From contig NZ_SVET01000003.1 in the NCBI RefSeq assembly GCF_015057245.1, positions 170,677-234,676 of the forward strand: DNA of 64,000 nucleotides. The letters are read 5' to 3'. The translations under genes and the position numbers were made by a program. A model generated the notes under the pieces. The model was not told the DNA's origin, searched no databases, and saw nothing but the letters and a program-made list of their open reading frames with translations. Origin of the DNA: Pseudobutyrivibrio ruminis (GTDB lineage: Bacteria; Bacillota; Clostridia; Lachnospirales; Lachnospiraceae). Below, one piece after another: positions 24,224 through 32,731 of the stretch. Position 1 is the stretch's first letter; each line of letters begins with the position of its first letter.

Positions 24224-24440
24224 AGTGGTAAATATTTTGCAAGTTTACCCCTGAATTCTACATAACCATCATCAAAAGTGGTAATCATTTCAATTATTTA
24301 CCTCTGCATAACAAAAATCCAAATCAAAAGTGGTAATCATTCTTTAGATTTACCCCATGGAGTCATATTTATCGCTATACAGTGGTAATCAGGCCCTATT
24401 TTTACCACTAAATCTATGCATATTTATATCCCAGTGGTAA
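24224..24440. repeat. Five-unit repeat array phased at 52 bp
   Basis: AGTGGTAA starts at 24224, 24277, 24329, 24381 and 24433, that is every 52-53 bp. In the first four units a TTTACC begins exactly 20 bases after each AGTGGTAA (24244, 24297, 24349, 24401), giving weak inverted repeats GGTAA-N-TTACC. The bases in between are not conserved. The period is five helical turns, so all sites face one side of the helix. It fills the gap between the acetyltransferase and hydrolase genes. A reversed copy (TTTTACCACT) lies at 24138-24147. Confidence 0.85.
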
Positions 24441-25086
24441 ATCGCTCCCCACATAATGATTTATTGCCATTATTATCTTCTTCAATTATCCTTCTCAGCC
24501 AATTTCTTCTAAATTCATTCTGCTCAGGTGTGTGAAACCAATGCTCCCCATTAAGCATGACTGTAACTTCTGCACCTACCAATTCCGCAAATCCATTAAT
24601 TGTATCTATTGTTTGGAAGTTATCATTTTCACCATATAAAATGAAAGTAGGTACGCTCCAAACAATTGGATGTTGTTTTACCCAAGTATAATATTCCCAT
24701 GATAAATTTTCATATGTAGATAATTGGATTATCTTTTTATTCTCCAGCTCCTCATTGGACACATGTCCCCGTTTCATCATGTCTTGAATTAATCTTTCCA
24801 TGTTTACAATTGGAGAAACAAAATATGCTCTATGAATATGTGCTTGAACACCTGATATCATTAAAAAGTAAGCACCTAGACTTGTAGCAATAACAGTAAT
24901 AATTGAATATTTCTTGGCTAAGTCAGTAAAATACTCTTTAAACTCTATTTCTGCTTCCCATGGATTTTCCGATTTATAGTCAAAACCATATATATCATAT
25001 TCCGTAAATAATGATTTAAACTCGTTAGCAGAGTCAGCTGTTCCCCCTTTTCCATGTATATATACTAAAGCTTTATCATACATCAT
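24424..25086 (-). CDS. Alpha/beta-hydrolase family protein
   Basis: A 220-residue hydrolase. It begins with VYIHGKGGTADSA (oxyanion region, residues 8-20), has the nucleophile elbow ATSLGAY near residue 88, an Asp near YGENDNFQTID, and a His near LNGEHWFHTPEQ, which together make a plausible Ser-Asp-His triad. It may be a small esterase or acyl hydrolase; substrate unknown. Its last residues (FTTGI) and stop codon lie in the final unit of the 52-bp repeat array, so the end of the protein may have been extended by it. A palindrome lies just upstream of the start. Confidence 0.8.
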   Translation of the reverse strand: MMYDKALVYIHGKGGTADSANEFKSLFTEYDIYGFDYKSENPWEAEIEFKEYFTDLAKKYSIITVIATSLGAYFLMISGVQAHIHRAYFVSPIVNMERLIQDMMKRGHVSNEELENKKIIQLSTYENLSWEYYTWVKQHPIVWSVPTFILYGENDNFQTIDTINGFAELVGAEVTVMLNGEHWFHTPEQNEFRRNWLRRIIEEDNNGNKSLCGERFTTGI

Positions 25087-25097
25087 ATATCCCCCAC

Positions 25098-25161
25098 ATA
25101 TTCAACATTACGTTGAATATAGCATATCCCACTCACTTCAACAACATGACAATTGTCATGT
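25098..25161. promoter_or_regulatory. Two palindromes in the divergent promoter region
   Basis: ATATTCAAC and GTTGAATAT flank ATTAC at 25098-25120 (9-bp arms). A perfect 18-bp palindrome, ACATGACAA followed by its complement, lies at 25144-25161. Both sit between the hydrolase and the divergent ABC/two-component operon, where regulator dimers would bind. The -10 TATAAT for the ABC operon is at 25208-25213, with no good -35, which suits an activated promoter. Confidence 0.6.
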
Positions 25162-25275
25162 GCCTTTATGACGCAGTTCACTACAGATGTGACAAAAGTT
25201 TCGGTATTATAATCTCAGAACAAAACAAAAGAAACACAGCCAACGGCTGTAACACAAATAAAAAGGAGAAATGAA

Positions 25276-26217
25276 ATGAGTAACACAGTAGTATCAATCG
25301 ACAATTTAGTAAAACGATATGGTGAGAATGTAGCTGTAGATCACTTCTCATTAAGCATTGAAGAAGGGGAAATCCTTGGACTACTTGGTCCAAATGGTTC
25401 AGGAAAGACTACCACAATCAACTGTCTCCTTTCTCTTCTTACTTTTGATAAAGGGGATATCAAAATCTGGGGCAAAGAAATGAGTCCAGATGCCTACGAT
25501 ATTAAATCACAGATTGGTGTGGTAATGCAGAATGTGGCAGTTATCGATACCTTGAATGTGTACGAAAACGTAGATTTCTTCTGTGGACTTTATATAAAGG
25601 ATAAGGCAACAAGAAAACAGTACGTTGAAGAAGCACTTGAGTTTACAGGCCTTACAGAATTCAAAAAGCAGAAGCCTAAAAAGCTTTCAGGGGGACTTCT
25701 TCGAAGACTTAACATAGCCTGCGGAATTGCTCACAAGCCAAAGCTAGTCATCTTTGATGAGCCAACAGTTGCTGTTGATCCACAAAGTAGAAATGCAATT
25801 CTCGAGGGTATCAAAAAAATGAACAAGGCCGGTGCAACGGTCATCTACACTTCACACTATATGGAGGAAGTTGAGGAGCTTTGTTCAAGAGTTGTAATTA
25901 TGGATCACGGTAAAAACATTGCTAATGGAACTACAAACGAGCTTAAATCTTCTCTTATCAGCCGTGAAAAAATCCGCATCGGCCTGCCTGACAAATCACC
26001 TGAGATTCTTGCAGGACTCAAGGAAATCAACCACGTGTACAAGGTTAAGGAAGATGGAGATGATGTAGTAATCAAATGCGATGGCGGTGAGCACAATCTG
26101 GTTCACGTACTCAGTTACCTTACAGACAACAATGTTCCATTTGGCCGCGTAACTACCGAACTTCCTACTCTTAACGATGTGTTCTTGGAGATTACAGGAA
26201 AGGAGCTTAGAGACTAA
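25276..26217 (+). CDS. ABC transporter, ATP-binding protein (ABC-2 type exporter)
   Basis: A 313-residue ATPase of the multidrug/bacteriocin-type exporter group. Walker A is GPNGSGKTT near residue 39, signature LSGGLLRRLNIACG near 138, Walker B LVIFDEPTVAVDP near 157. The C-terminal 90 residues after the ATPase core are characteristic of exporters with separate permeases. It is followed with overlap by two permease genes, then a histidine kinase and response regulator, the classic layout of a self-regulated exporter for antibiotics, lipids or peptides. The start has AAAAGGAG upstream. Confidence 0.93.
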   Translation: MSNTVVSIDNLVKRYGENVAVDHFSLSIEEGEILGLLGPNGSGKTTTINCLLSLLTFDKGDIKIWGKEMSPDAYDIKSQIGVVMQNVAVIDTLNVYENVDFFCGLYIKDKATRKQYVEEALEFTGLTEFKKQKPKKLSGGLLRRLNIACGIAHKPKLVIFDEPTVAVDPQSRNAILEGIKKMNKAGATVIYTSHYMEEVEELCSRVVIMDHGKNIANGTTNELKSSLISREKIRIGLPDKSPEILAGLKEINHVYKVKEDGDDVVIKCDGGEHNLVHVLSYLTDNNVPFGRVTTELPTLNDVFLEITGKELRD

Positions 26218-27362
26218 TGTTTATTAGAATCTTTACATACTCATTAAAAAATTTATCCAGAAAATACTGGCTGGTAGGCTGGAACTTTCTTTTCCCGCTG
26301 GTTCTTGCCACCGCTTTCTTTCTTGGATTTGGAAATCTCATAAAGGAAGATCCTGATACCTTCAAGACTTTGGAAGTAGGATATGTAAATGAACTTGATG
26401 AGTCAGCTGGCTTTGACCAGGTTCTAGAAGAGCTTTCCGAGGAAAATGATGAAGGAACTACAGTGCTTAATCTTCACACATACTCTTCAAAGGATGATGC
26501 TGTAAAAGCTATGAATAATGGAGATATCAAAGGCTTCTATCTGGAATCAGAAGATGGTGTCGAAACTATCATTATTTCAAATGGCTATGATTCCACAATC
26601 ATGAACGAGATAGTTCGTGAATACGATAATTACACTGATGTAATCACGCAGATTGCTAAGGACCATCCTGAAAAAGTAGCTGATGCCATTGAGGCAATCA
26701 CTTCTGAAAACAGCATCATCAGTGAATACAACTTTGGAAATGAAACCAGTCAGTACATCCAGTACTTCTACGCTTTGCTTGCAATGACATCACTTTTCAG
26801 CTCTTGGATTAGCACAGCAATCCTAGAAGGAATGTGTGCAAATATGTCTGAGATGGGCAAGCGAGTTGAATGTGCACCTACATCAAAGTTTATGAGCATT
26901 ACTGCAAGCTTACTTGCTGGAGTTCTTTTACAAATTATTTCAAATATCATAGTTGTGATTTATATCCAATATATTTTAGGAATCAACCTGGGCGTGCCAA
27001 TGGGAACTATGATTCTCCTTTGCACTATCGGCAGTGCTCTTGGTATTTCAACAGGAACACTGATGGGCTCTGTTATCAGAAATCCACGATTACTTGTGAC
27101 CGTCCCACTGTTTTTCACAATGATATGTTCATTCTTCAGTGGATTAATGTGGGGACAGATTAAACAGATTATCCAGTATAACTGTCCTATCATCAACAAA
27201 ATCAATCCTGCTGCACTACTTACAAACGCTATGTACGTTCGCTCAACCTACGGCGCCACAGCCGAATTCCACCAGGATGTCCTTATCATGTGCGGAATGA
27301 TTGTAGGTTGTATCATCGTCGCATCCATATTCCTAAGGAGGAGAAAATATGTCAGTCTTTAA
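26217..27362 (+). CDS. ABC-2 type permease, first subunit
   Basis: A 381-residue membrane protein. One hydrophobic segment is near residues 19-40 (WNFLFPLVLATAFFLG), a soluble external domain of about 160 residues follows, and the last 190 residues hold five hydrophobic segments, as in ABC-2 permeases. Its TAATG start overlaps the stop of the ATPase gene, and its end overlaps the next permease by 14 bases. With the second permease it would form a heterodimeric channel. Substrate unknown. Confidence 0.88.
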   Translation: MFIRIFTYSLKNLSRKYWLVGWNFLFPLVLATAFFLGFGNLIKEDPDTFKTLEVGYVNELDESAGFDQVLEELSEENDEGTTVLNLHTYSSKDDAVKAMNNGDIKGFYLESEDGVETIIISNGYDSTIMNEIVREYDNYTDVITQIAKDHPEKVADAIEAITSENSIISEYNFGNETSQYIQYFYALLAMTSLFSSWISTAILEGMCANMSEMGKRVECAPTSKFMSITASLLAGVLLQIISNIIVVIYIQYILGINLGVPMGTMILLCTIGSALGISTGTLMGSVIRNPRLLVTVPLFFTMICSFFSGLMWGQIKQIIQYNCPIINKINPAALLTNAMYVRSTYGATAEFHQDVLIMCGMIVGCIIVASIFLRRRKYVSL

Positions 27363-28512
27363 TGCAATACTAAAATCAACCAAGGCTTGCCTTGTTACCA
27401 TAATCGTATATTTTTCGGTCTTCGCATTATTTGGAAACATTTCTGCAAAGGCAACTGCCACCACAAAAGACACCTTGTTTGAGGATTCAGTGGTAAAGGT
27501 TGCTATTACAGATAATGATAATTCTGCATTGAGCCAAGGTTTAGTAGACTACCTTAAGGAAACTCAGAACGTAGTTGACCCACAGACCACATCCTTGGTT
27601 GAGATGAATGATAATGTTCGATTCCTTATCTACGACTATGCACTGATTATCCCACAGGATTTCTCAGAGCGTGCAAAAGCTGGAGAGACAGAAGATTTAC
27701 TTGAATTCGTTGCACCTGGCGCTACAGCTCCACAGTTTTTGTTAACCGAGAAAATTCGTACCTATATGCAGGATGTTATGGTATATTTAAATAGTGGATA
27801 TTCAGAGGAAGAGGCTATTGCCCTCACCAAAGAAAACATGATTAAGCTTTCTGATACAAAGGCCACTGTCATGGATACCTCTGATGAAAATCACCGCTCG
27901 TTCTACACTGGAATGTTTACATTTAACGGATATACGTTACTTATGATTCTTTGTATCTCTATTAGCTCAGTGCTTGGTTTTACAAAGGATAAGGATGTTA
28001 AAAACCGTATAAGCGTTAGTGGAATGCATTTCAAATCAAGAAATTTTGCAACCATCGCTGCAGTGTTCTGCATAGGCTTTATCATCACAGCAGCCGTAGT
28101 TTTATTTGTTGCACTAATGGGTATGGCTGATACAAACGAAAAGCTTTTATTCTACTGCATAAATGTCTTAGCATTGATGTTGATTGGAATGGGCATGGCC
28201 TACATGATTAGCGCAATCACTACAAATGAAAACATCATTAACATGATTACAAACATGTTTGTACTTTCAATGAGTTTCTTATGCGGTGTATTTATCGACC
28301 TACAGTTTTTATCACCATCCATTGTAAAGTTTGCGCACTTCCTGCCACTTTATTGGTACACTGCTACAATAAGACTCATTAATGACACTCCTATAGATAA
28401 AATTTTAGGAAAAACATTCTTTGAATACTTGCTTATAGAGGTGCTTTTCGCTTGTCTCTTCTTTGCAGCCGGCCTAATCATCTCTAAGAAAAAGGAGCAA
28501 TATGCTGTATGA
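27349..28512 (+). CDS. ABC-2 type permease, second subunit
   Basis: A 387-residue membrane protein with the same layout as its neighbour: one N-terminal hydrophobic segment (residues 12-33), a soluble loop, and several helices at the C-terminus. The ATG lies inside the end of the first permease gene, so translation is coupled. Its end overlaps the histidine kinase start by 11 bases. The gene contains one copy of AGTGGTAAA near 27489 that I regard as chance. Confidence 0.88.
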   Translation: MSVFNAILKSTKACLVTIIVYFSVFALFGNISAKATATTKDTLFEDSVVKVAITDNDNSALSQGLVDYLKETQNVVDPQTTSLVEMNDNVRFLIYDYALIIPQDFSERAKAGETEDLLEFVAPGATAPQFLLTEKIRTYMQDVMVYLNSGYSEEEAIALTKENMIKLSDTKATVMDTSDENHRSFYTGMFTFNGYTLLMILCISISSVLGFTKDKDVKNRISVSGMHFKSRNFATIAAVFCIGFIITAAVVLFVALMGMADTNEKLLFYCINVLALMLIGMGMAYMISAITTNENIINMITNMFVLSMSFLCGVFIDLQFLSPSIVKFAHFLPLYWYTATIRLINDTPIDKILGKTFFEYLLIEVLFACLFFAAGLIISKKKEQYAV

Positions 28513-29512
28513 TATAATCATCAGGCTTTTAGGAGCCATTGGTTTAACATTACTAATAAACACAAATGGCATTACCACTATTTCAGTGGTAATGTCTGTT
28601 TGTGTTTTTTTATTAATGGAAATTAGCGTTATCGTAAATACGAAGATTATATATTCAATCCTTACAGCTATTCCATTTATTTTGACTGGAGGCTATCTAG
28701 TGTCCGTCGGTGCTGACAATCTTTTAATCAACTTCGCACTGATTCTAATATTGGCAAGCTTCACCGTCATATCTATCCTGCTTTACAACAAAATGACTTT
28801 TTATAAGCATGATTTGCATCGCACCAGAGATGACAGTATCGAGCTGGAAGAAATGCTAAAAAGCAAAAATAAAGCTTTGCTTATGGAGCAGGATCAGCAG
28901 GTACATCTTGCTACCCTTGCGGAACGTAACCGTATTGCCAGGGAGATTCACGATAATGTTGGCCATCTTCTCTCTCGTGGAATCCTATTGCTTGGTGCCA
29001 TCATCACAGTAAACAAAGATGAAACTATCGCTCCTCAGTTAAAGATGCTTTCGGACACCCTGGATGAGTCGATGGAAAAGATGCGAAGCTCCGTACATGA
29101 TTTACATGATGATTCAATCGACTTAAAGAAAAATATAGATGAAATACTTGGAGAACTAAAAAGCTTTACCGTAAATACGGAATTGGATTTAGACGAAGCA
29201 CTTCCAACAGAGGTTAAGCTTTCAATTATTGGTATTCTCAAGGAATCTATTACAAACATCCTTAAGCATTCCAATGGCGATTCGGTAGCTGTCATCCTTC
29301 ATCAAAACAACAGCTTCTGCACTATTTCCATTACTGACAACGGAACCCTAACTCCAGAGCAGAAAGCTCGGATTTCCACAGAAGGCTATGATGGAATTGG
29401 ACTTACCAACATTAAAAACAGAGCCAGCTCCCTTGGTGGAGAAGCTTACTTTTATTTAAACGATGGCTTTACAGTGTTTGCCAGATTACCTTTTGAAAAC
29501 AAGCGAGGATAG
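28502..29512 (+). CDS. NarL-type sensor histidine kinase
   Basis: A 336-residue kinase. The first 100 residues have four to five hydrophobic segments with little extracellular loop, suggesting sensing within the membrane. HisKA_3 motif EIHDNVGHLLSRG holds the phosphorylated His (near residue 149). The ATP-binding domain ends with ITDNGTLTPEQ and GIGLTNIKNRASSLGG. It would phosphorylate the response regulator encoded 3 bases downstream and so control the exporter. A perfect palindrome sits inside its coding sequence near residue 26. Confidence 0.92.
   Translation: MLYDIIIRLLGAIGLTLLINTNGITTISVVMSVCVFLLMEISVIVNTKIIYSILTAIPFILTGGYLVSVGADNLLINFALILILASFTVISILLYNKMTFYKHDLHRTRDDSIELEEMLKSKNKALLMEQDQQVHLATLAERNRIAREIHDNVGHLLSRGILLLGAIITVNKDETIAPQLKMLSDTLDESMEKMRSSVHDLHDDSIDLKKNIDEILGELKSFTVNTELDLDEALPTEVKLSIIGILKESITNILKHSNGDSVAVILHQNNSFCTISITDNGTLTPEQKARISTEGYDGIGLTNIKNRASSLGGEAYFYLNDGFTVFARLPFENKRG
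28570..28594. promoter_or_regulatory. Palindrome inside the histidine kinase gene
   Basis: CATTACCACT and AGTGGTAATG flank ATTTC, giving 10-bp perfect arms. The right arm contains the AGTGGTAA core of the 52-bp repeat array, and the left arm its complement. It lies in the membrane-domain region of the kinase gene, about 4 kb from the array. It could be an operator, an mRNA hairpin or chance; the coding frame runs straight through. Confidence 0.5.
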
Positions 29513-29515
29513 ATT

Positions 29516-30157
29516 ATGGAAAAGAAAAGAATTTTACTTGTAGATGATGATGAACTTATCACAATGTCGCTAGAGATGATTATCTCTGCTGAGGCTGATT
29601 TTGAAATAGTTGGAAAAGGTGGAAGCGGTCGTGAAGCTGTAGCTCTCTATGATGAGCTTGAGCCAGATTTGCTTCTTATGGACATCCGTATGGCTGATAT
29701 GAATGGACTTGAGGCGGCTGAAGAGATTCTCGAAAAGCATCGTGATGCCACTATTCTCTTCCTAACTACATTTTCAGATGATGAATATATCGTAAAAGCG
29801 TTAAAGCTAGGGGTAAAAGGCTACTTACTTAAGCAAGATTACAAATCTCTTCCTGCTGCGCTTCACGCTGCAATCAACGGTCAAAGCGTATTTGGAGGAG
29901 CTGTCATCGACAAACTTCCTACTCTCATGAATCAGGCCAACACCGATGATGAGGGCTTTGATTATCGTAAATACGATATATCAGAAAAAGAATTTGAAGT
30001 CATCCAGCTTGTTGCTGAAGGCTTTTCAAACAAAGAAATCTCCCAGAAGCTTTTCCTTTCAGAGGGTACAGTTAGAAACTATCTGTCCACCATCCTAGAA
30101 AAGTTAAATCTGAGAGATCGTACTCAACTTGCTATATTCTACTTGAAGCATGAATAA
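29516..30157 (+). CDS. NarL/FixJ-family response regulator
   Basis: A 213-residue regulator. The receiver domain has acidic residues DDDELI near 10-13, phospho-acceptor Asp in LLLMDIRMADMNG near 57, and Lys near GVKGYLLKQD at 110. The LuxR-type helix-turn-helix is at 150-210 (EVIQLVAEGFSNKEISQKLFLS). It is the last gene of the exporter operon and likely controls that operon, perhaps through the palindromes near 25.1 kb. A terminator follows the stop directly. Confidence 0.93.
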   Translation: MEKKRILLVDDDELITMSLEMIISAEADFEIVGKGGSGREAVALYDELEPDLLLMDIRMADMNGLEAAEEILEKHRDATILFLTTFSDDEYIVKALKLGVKGYLLKQDYKSLPAALHAAINGQSVFGGAVIDKLPTLMNQANTDDEGFDYRKYDISEKEFEVIQLVAEGFSNKEISQKLFLSEGTVRNYLSTILEKLNLRDRTQLAIFYLKHE

Positions 30158-30184
30158 AAAAGCTGGCAGCAATGCCAGCTTTTT
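30156..30184. terminator. Bidirectional terminator after the response regulator
   Basis: AAAAAGCTGGC and GCCAGCTTTTT pair around AGCAAT. T-runs on the right and A-runs on the left make it work for the response regulator and for the convergent GH25 gene. Confidence 0.9.
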
Positions 30185-30185
30185 C

Positions 30186-31754
30186 TTATTCCACAACCTT
30201 TATATAACTGCTTACACAGTAAAGAACTTGTCCATTGTATTCTACACGTGACCAGCCATATTCGTTGTTGATACCTGTTCGAATGGCTGTCTGACCTGCG
30301 CTAAGTGTGGCTACTACTTGAGAATCAGCATCTGTAACACTTGGCTTTGAACGAAGGTTTACAACTTCCTTTGCAGTAACTGTTTCATTTACATCTGTAA
30401 ACTTAGTTTTAAAGCCAGGTGCCTGAGCTGGTGCTTCCTCTGCTGCCGGAGCTTGCTCAGCTGGCGCTGCAGATTGTGCAGGTGCACTTAAATCTGTGGT
30501 CAAATAACTTGATACAGCGTAGTATGTGGCGCCGTTATAAACAACTCTAGACCAACCGCTTGTGCTTGTGCCAGTTCTTGTAGCTGTCTGGCCATTTTCA
30601 AGGGTAACCATTACCTTACTATCTGAGCCCTGGCTAGGCTTATCACGGAGGTTTGTCTTGCTCTTTGCTGTGACAGTCTCATTAACCTCTGTAAACTTCA
30701 TCAATGCTTCCACATCAGCTGATGCTGTAGCTCGTTCTGAAGTATCCTTGGCAGTTTCTGTGCCGTTGTACCCAAAGTATGCTACATCCACATCCACCTT
30801 TTTAGTAATACCAGGGATTGTTCCCTGATTGGTGTACTGCCACATATCGTATTTGAATCCAGCCGATGGTCCTGTAGCAAGATTTGAAGAATCCTGATTG
30901 TACCAGGCCATCCAGATTTTGTACTTGGCACCAATTGTGGATGTGTTCCATTTTGCATCTGATGCCATTTCATTCTTAGAAGCATAAAAGATTGGAGTAT
31001 ATCCTTTGTTATAAACTTCTCCAAGAAATGCTATAGCAATATTGCTTCTGTCATCCTTTGTAAGATTGTACTGGCGGCTAGTGCTGTTTTCGAAGCCCTC
31101 GCAGTTGTATCCTACTGGATATGTAATTGGATACTGAGCTACATAGCTTGCAACCCAATCAGCCTCTTCTATGGCTTCATCCTTTGTAACTGCAGTAGAG
31201 AAGAAATAGGCTCCGATTTTTATGCCATTTTTCTCTGCTTCCTGCATGTTGTATTTTGCATTTGTATCTGGCTTAATTTCTCCTGTTGTGGAGTCTCTAT
31301 AGCCGACACGAATCATTGCAAAATTAATCCCTGAGCTGGCAACCTGAGCCCAATCAATAGTGCCCTGGAATTTTGATACGTCGATTCCGTATGTGGTGGT
31401 GCTGTTTTCTCCAACATTGCTGGCATTAACAATATCCTCCACATTTACCGAAGCTCCCTGCTCTGACTGAGTTGAAGCCCCTGGGTCTTCCGCATCAGTC
31501 TCATCTGTTGTCTCTTCTGTCTCCTCAGGCTCTACCACTTCAACTGTAGTTCCATCCTCAGGCTCTTCATTTGCAACATCTACTTCTGCCGCAACCTCAA
31601 CAGGCTCATCATCCGTACCTTTTACCTTTTTGACGATGAGAACTGTACCCAATACCAATACTACAAGTCCTAGACAGCAAGCAGCCATCATCAACTGCCT
31701 TCTACGTCTCAATCTTCTGCGACGTCTGCTACTTCCACGATGTCCGTTATTCAT
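30186..31754 (-). CDS. Membrane-anchored GH25 lysozyme with two SH3 domains
   Basis: A 522-residue cell-wall enzyme. An Arg-rich N-terminus (RRRRRLRRRRQ) is followed by a membrane helix near residues 22-42 and a long acidic linker (46-115). The glycoside hydrolase 25 domain starts at TTYGIDVSKFQG and holds the catalytic DxE-type residues (GYNCEGFEN near 205 carries the acidic residue). Two SH3 repeats (ETVTAKSKTNLRDKPSQGSDSK and ETVTAKEVVNLRSKP) follow near 350-415 and 455-520. It would cut muramic acid bonds in peptidoglycan while anchored to the membrane. Convergent with the response regulator; 15 bp from the LysR gene upstream. Confidence 0.9.
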   Translation of the reverse strand: MNNGHRGSSRRRRRLRRRRQLMMAACCLGLVVLVLGTVLIVKKVKGTDDEPVEVAAEVDVANEEPEDGTTVEVVEPEETEETTDETDAEDPGASTQSEQGASVNVEDIVNASNVGENSTTTYGIDVSKFQGTIDWAQVASSGINFAMIRVGYRDSTTGEIKPDTNAKYNMQEAEKNGIKIGAYFFSTAVTKDEAIEEADWVASYVAQYPITYPVGYNCEGFENSTSRQYNLTKDDRSNIAIAFLGEVYNKGYTPIFYASKNEMASDAKWNTSTIGAKYKIWMAWYNQDSSNLATGPSAGFKYDMWQYTNQGTIPGITKKVDVDVAYFGYNGTETAKDTSERATASADVEALMKFTEVNETVTAKSKTNLRDKPSQGSDSKVMVTLENGQTATRTGTSTSGWSRVVYNGATYYAVSSYLTTDLSAPAQSAAPAEQAPAAEEAPAQAPGFKTKFTDVNETVTAKEVVNLRSKPSVTDADSQVVATLSAGQTAIRTGINNEYGWSRVEYNGQVLYCVSSYIKVVE

Positions 31755-31768
31755 TTTTATTCTCCCAA

Positions 31769-32623
31769 TTATTTAATAGCCGCTAAAAACTTCTTGGCTA
31801 AATCTTTGTCCGCAGAGTCTTCTCTGTAGATTCCATACACATTCCATGTATATGAGTCTTTAATGACTAGTGGTTTTATTTCATCTGTTTCTGGAAAGAA
31901 TCTTGGTGAAATACCAAGGCCTGCCCTATTCTTTACCAAAAGATATAATGATTCACCTTCATCTACCTTAGCAATAATATTTGGTGCAAAACCATTGAGA
32001 TGGCATGCATTCACAATATCATGATATACACGATATTTCTCATTCATGGAAATGATTTTCTCATCCCTCAGATCTTTTAACTCAATTTGACTTTCATTCC
32101 AAAATCTATGTCCTTTATAGACATAAACCACCAAATCAACCGCTTTTACGTGTTCGCAGACTACGCCTGTTAAAGATTGCTTTCCTACTACAAATCCAAA
32201 GCTTATTTCATCATTTACCACCTGCTGGATTACATTTTCATTTTCATACTCATACCAGCTGGCGAGAATCTCAGGATTATCCGCCATAAAAGATGCAACA
32301 CTAGGAACGTCGATTGCTCTAATTGTTCCTGCTGCAAATCCCACCTTGAAACGTTTTTCTTTATCATTTAACGCCTCAATTGATGAAAACAAATCATTTA
32401 AATCTCGACTTATTGTTTTAGATCTTTCGTAGAATAATCTTCCACTTTCAGTTGGAATGAAACCTTCCTTGGACCTAATGAACAAACTGGTTCCAAATTC
32501 ATCCTCAATGCTCTTAATAATTTTACTAAGGCCCTGTGGTGATAGAAACAGTTTGTTGGCTGCCGCCTGTAGATTTCTTTCCTCATATACAGCTTGAAAA
32601 CATTTAAAATTTCTTGTATTCAT
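31769..32623 (-). CDS. LysR-family transcriptional regulator
   Basis: A regulator of about 284 residues. Helix-turn-helix MNTRNFKCFQAVYEERNLQAAANKLFLSPQGLSKIIKSIEDE occupies residues 1-45 (the core is NLQAAANKLFLSPQGLS). The rest is a LysR ligand-binding domain. I start it at the ATG at 32623, because LysR proteins typically begin with such an MN-x-x-x-FKCF sequence; the longer frame to 32677 would run through a terminator hairpin. It is oriented away from the GH25 gene by 14 bp, and the neighbouring oxidoreductase is upstream on the same strand. Target unknown. Confidence 0.88.
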   Translation of the reverse strand: MNTRNFKCFQAVYEERNLQAAANKLFLSPQGLSKIIKSIEDEFGTSLFIRSKEGFIPTESGRLFYERSKTISRDLNDLFSSIEALNDKEKRFKVGFAAGTIRAIDVPSVASFMADNPEILASWYEYENENVIQQVVNDEISFGFVVGKQSLTGVVCEHVKAVDLVVYVYKGHRFWNESQIELKDLRDEKIISMNEKYRVYHDIVNACHLNGFAPNIIAKVDEGESLYLLVKNRAGLGISPRFFPETDEIKPLVIKDSYTWNVYGIYREDSADKDLAKKFLAAIK

Positions 32624-32644
32624 AAAATTAATTATAGAATAAAT

Positions 32645-32675
32645 GACCTTGATAGACAATATGTCCATCAAGGCC
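32645..32675 (-). terminator. Terminator of the enoate-reductase-type gene
   Basis: On the minus strand the arms around GGCCTTGATGGAC and GTCTATCAAGGTC form a 13-bp stem with a five-base loop, followed by ATTTATT. It lies between the oxidoreductase gene and the LysR gene. Confidence 0.65.
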
Positions 32676-32731
32676 ATTCACGGGGGAGTAAAAAAATTAT
32701 ACGAAAAAAGTGGTTATTAAACTAATTTATA

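Noticed and set aside
24224..24440. The 52-bp array as a CRISPR array
   Set aside because: Only short half-sites are shared, the 26-base blocks are not identical, and no cas genes are nearby.
32624..32677. Longer LysR start at 32677
   Set aside because: It lies inside a terminator hairpin and the family start at 32623 fits the typical N-terminus.
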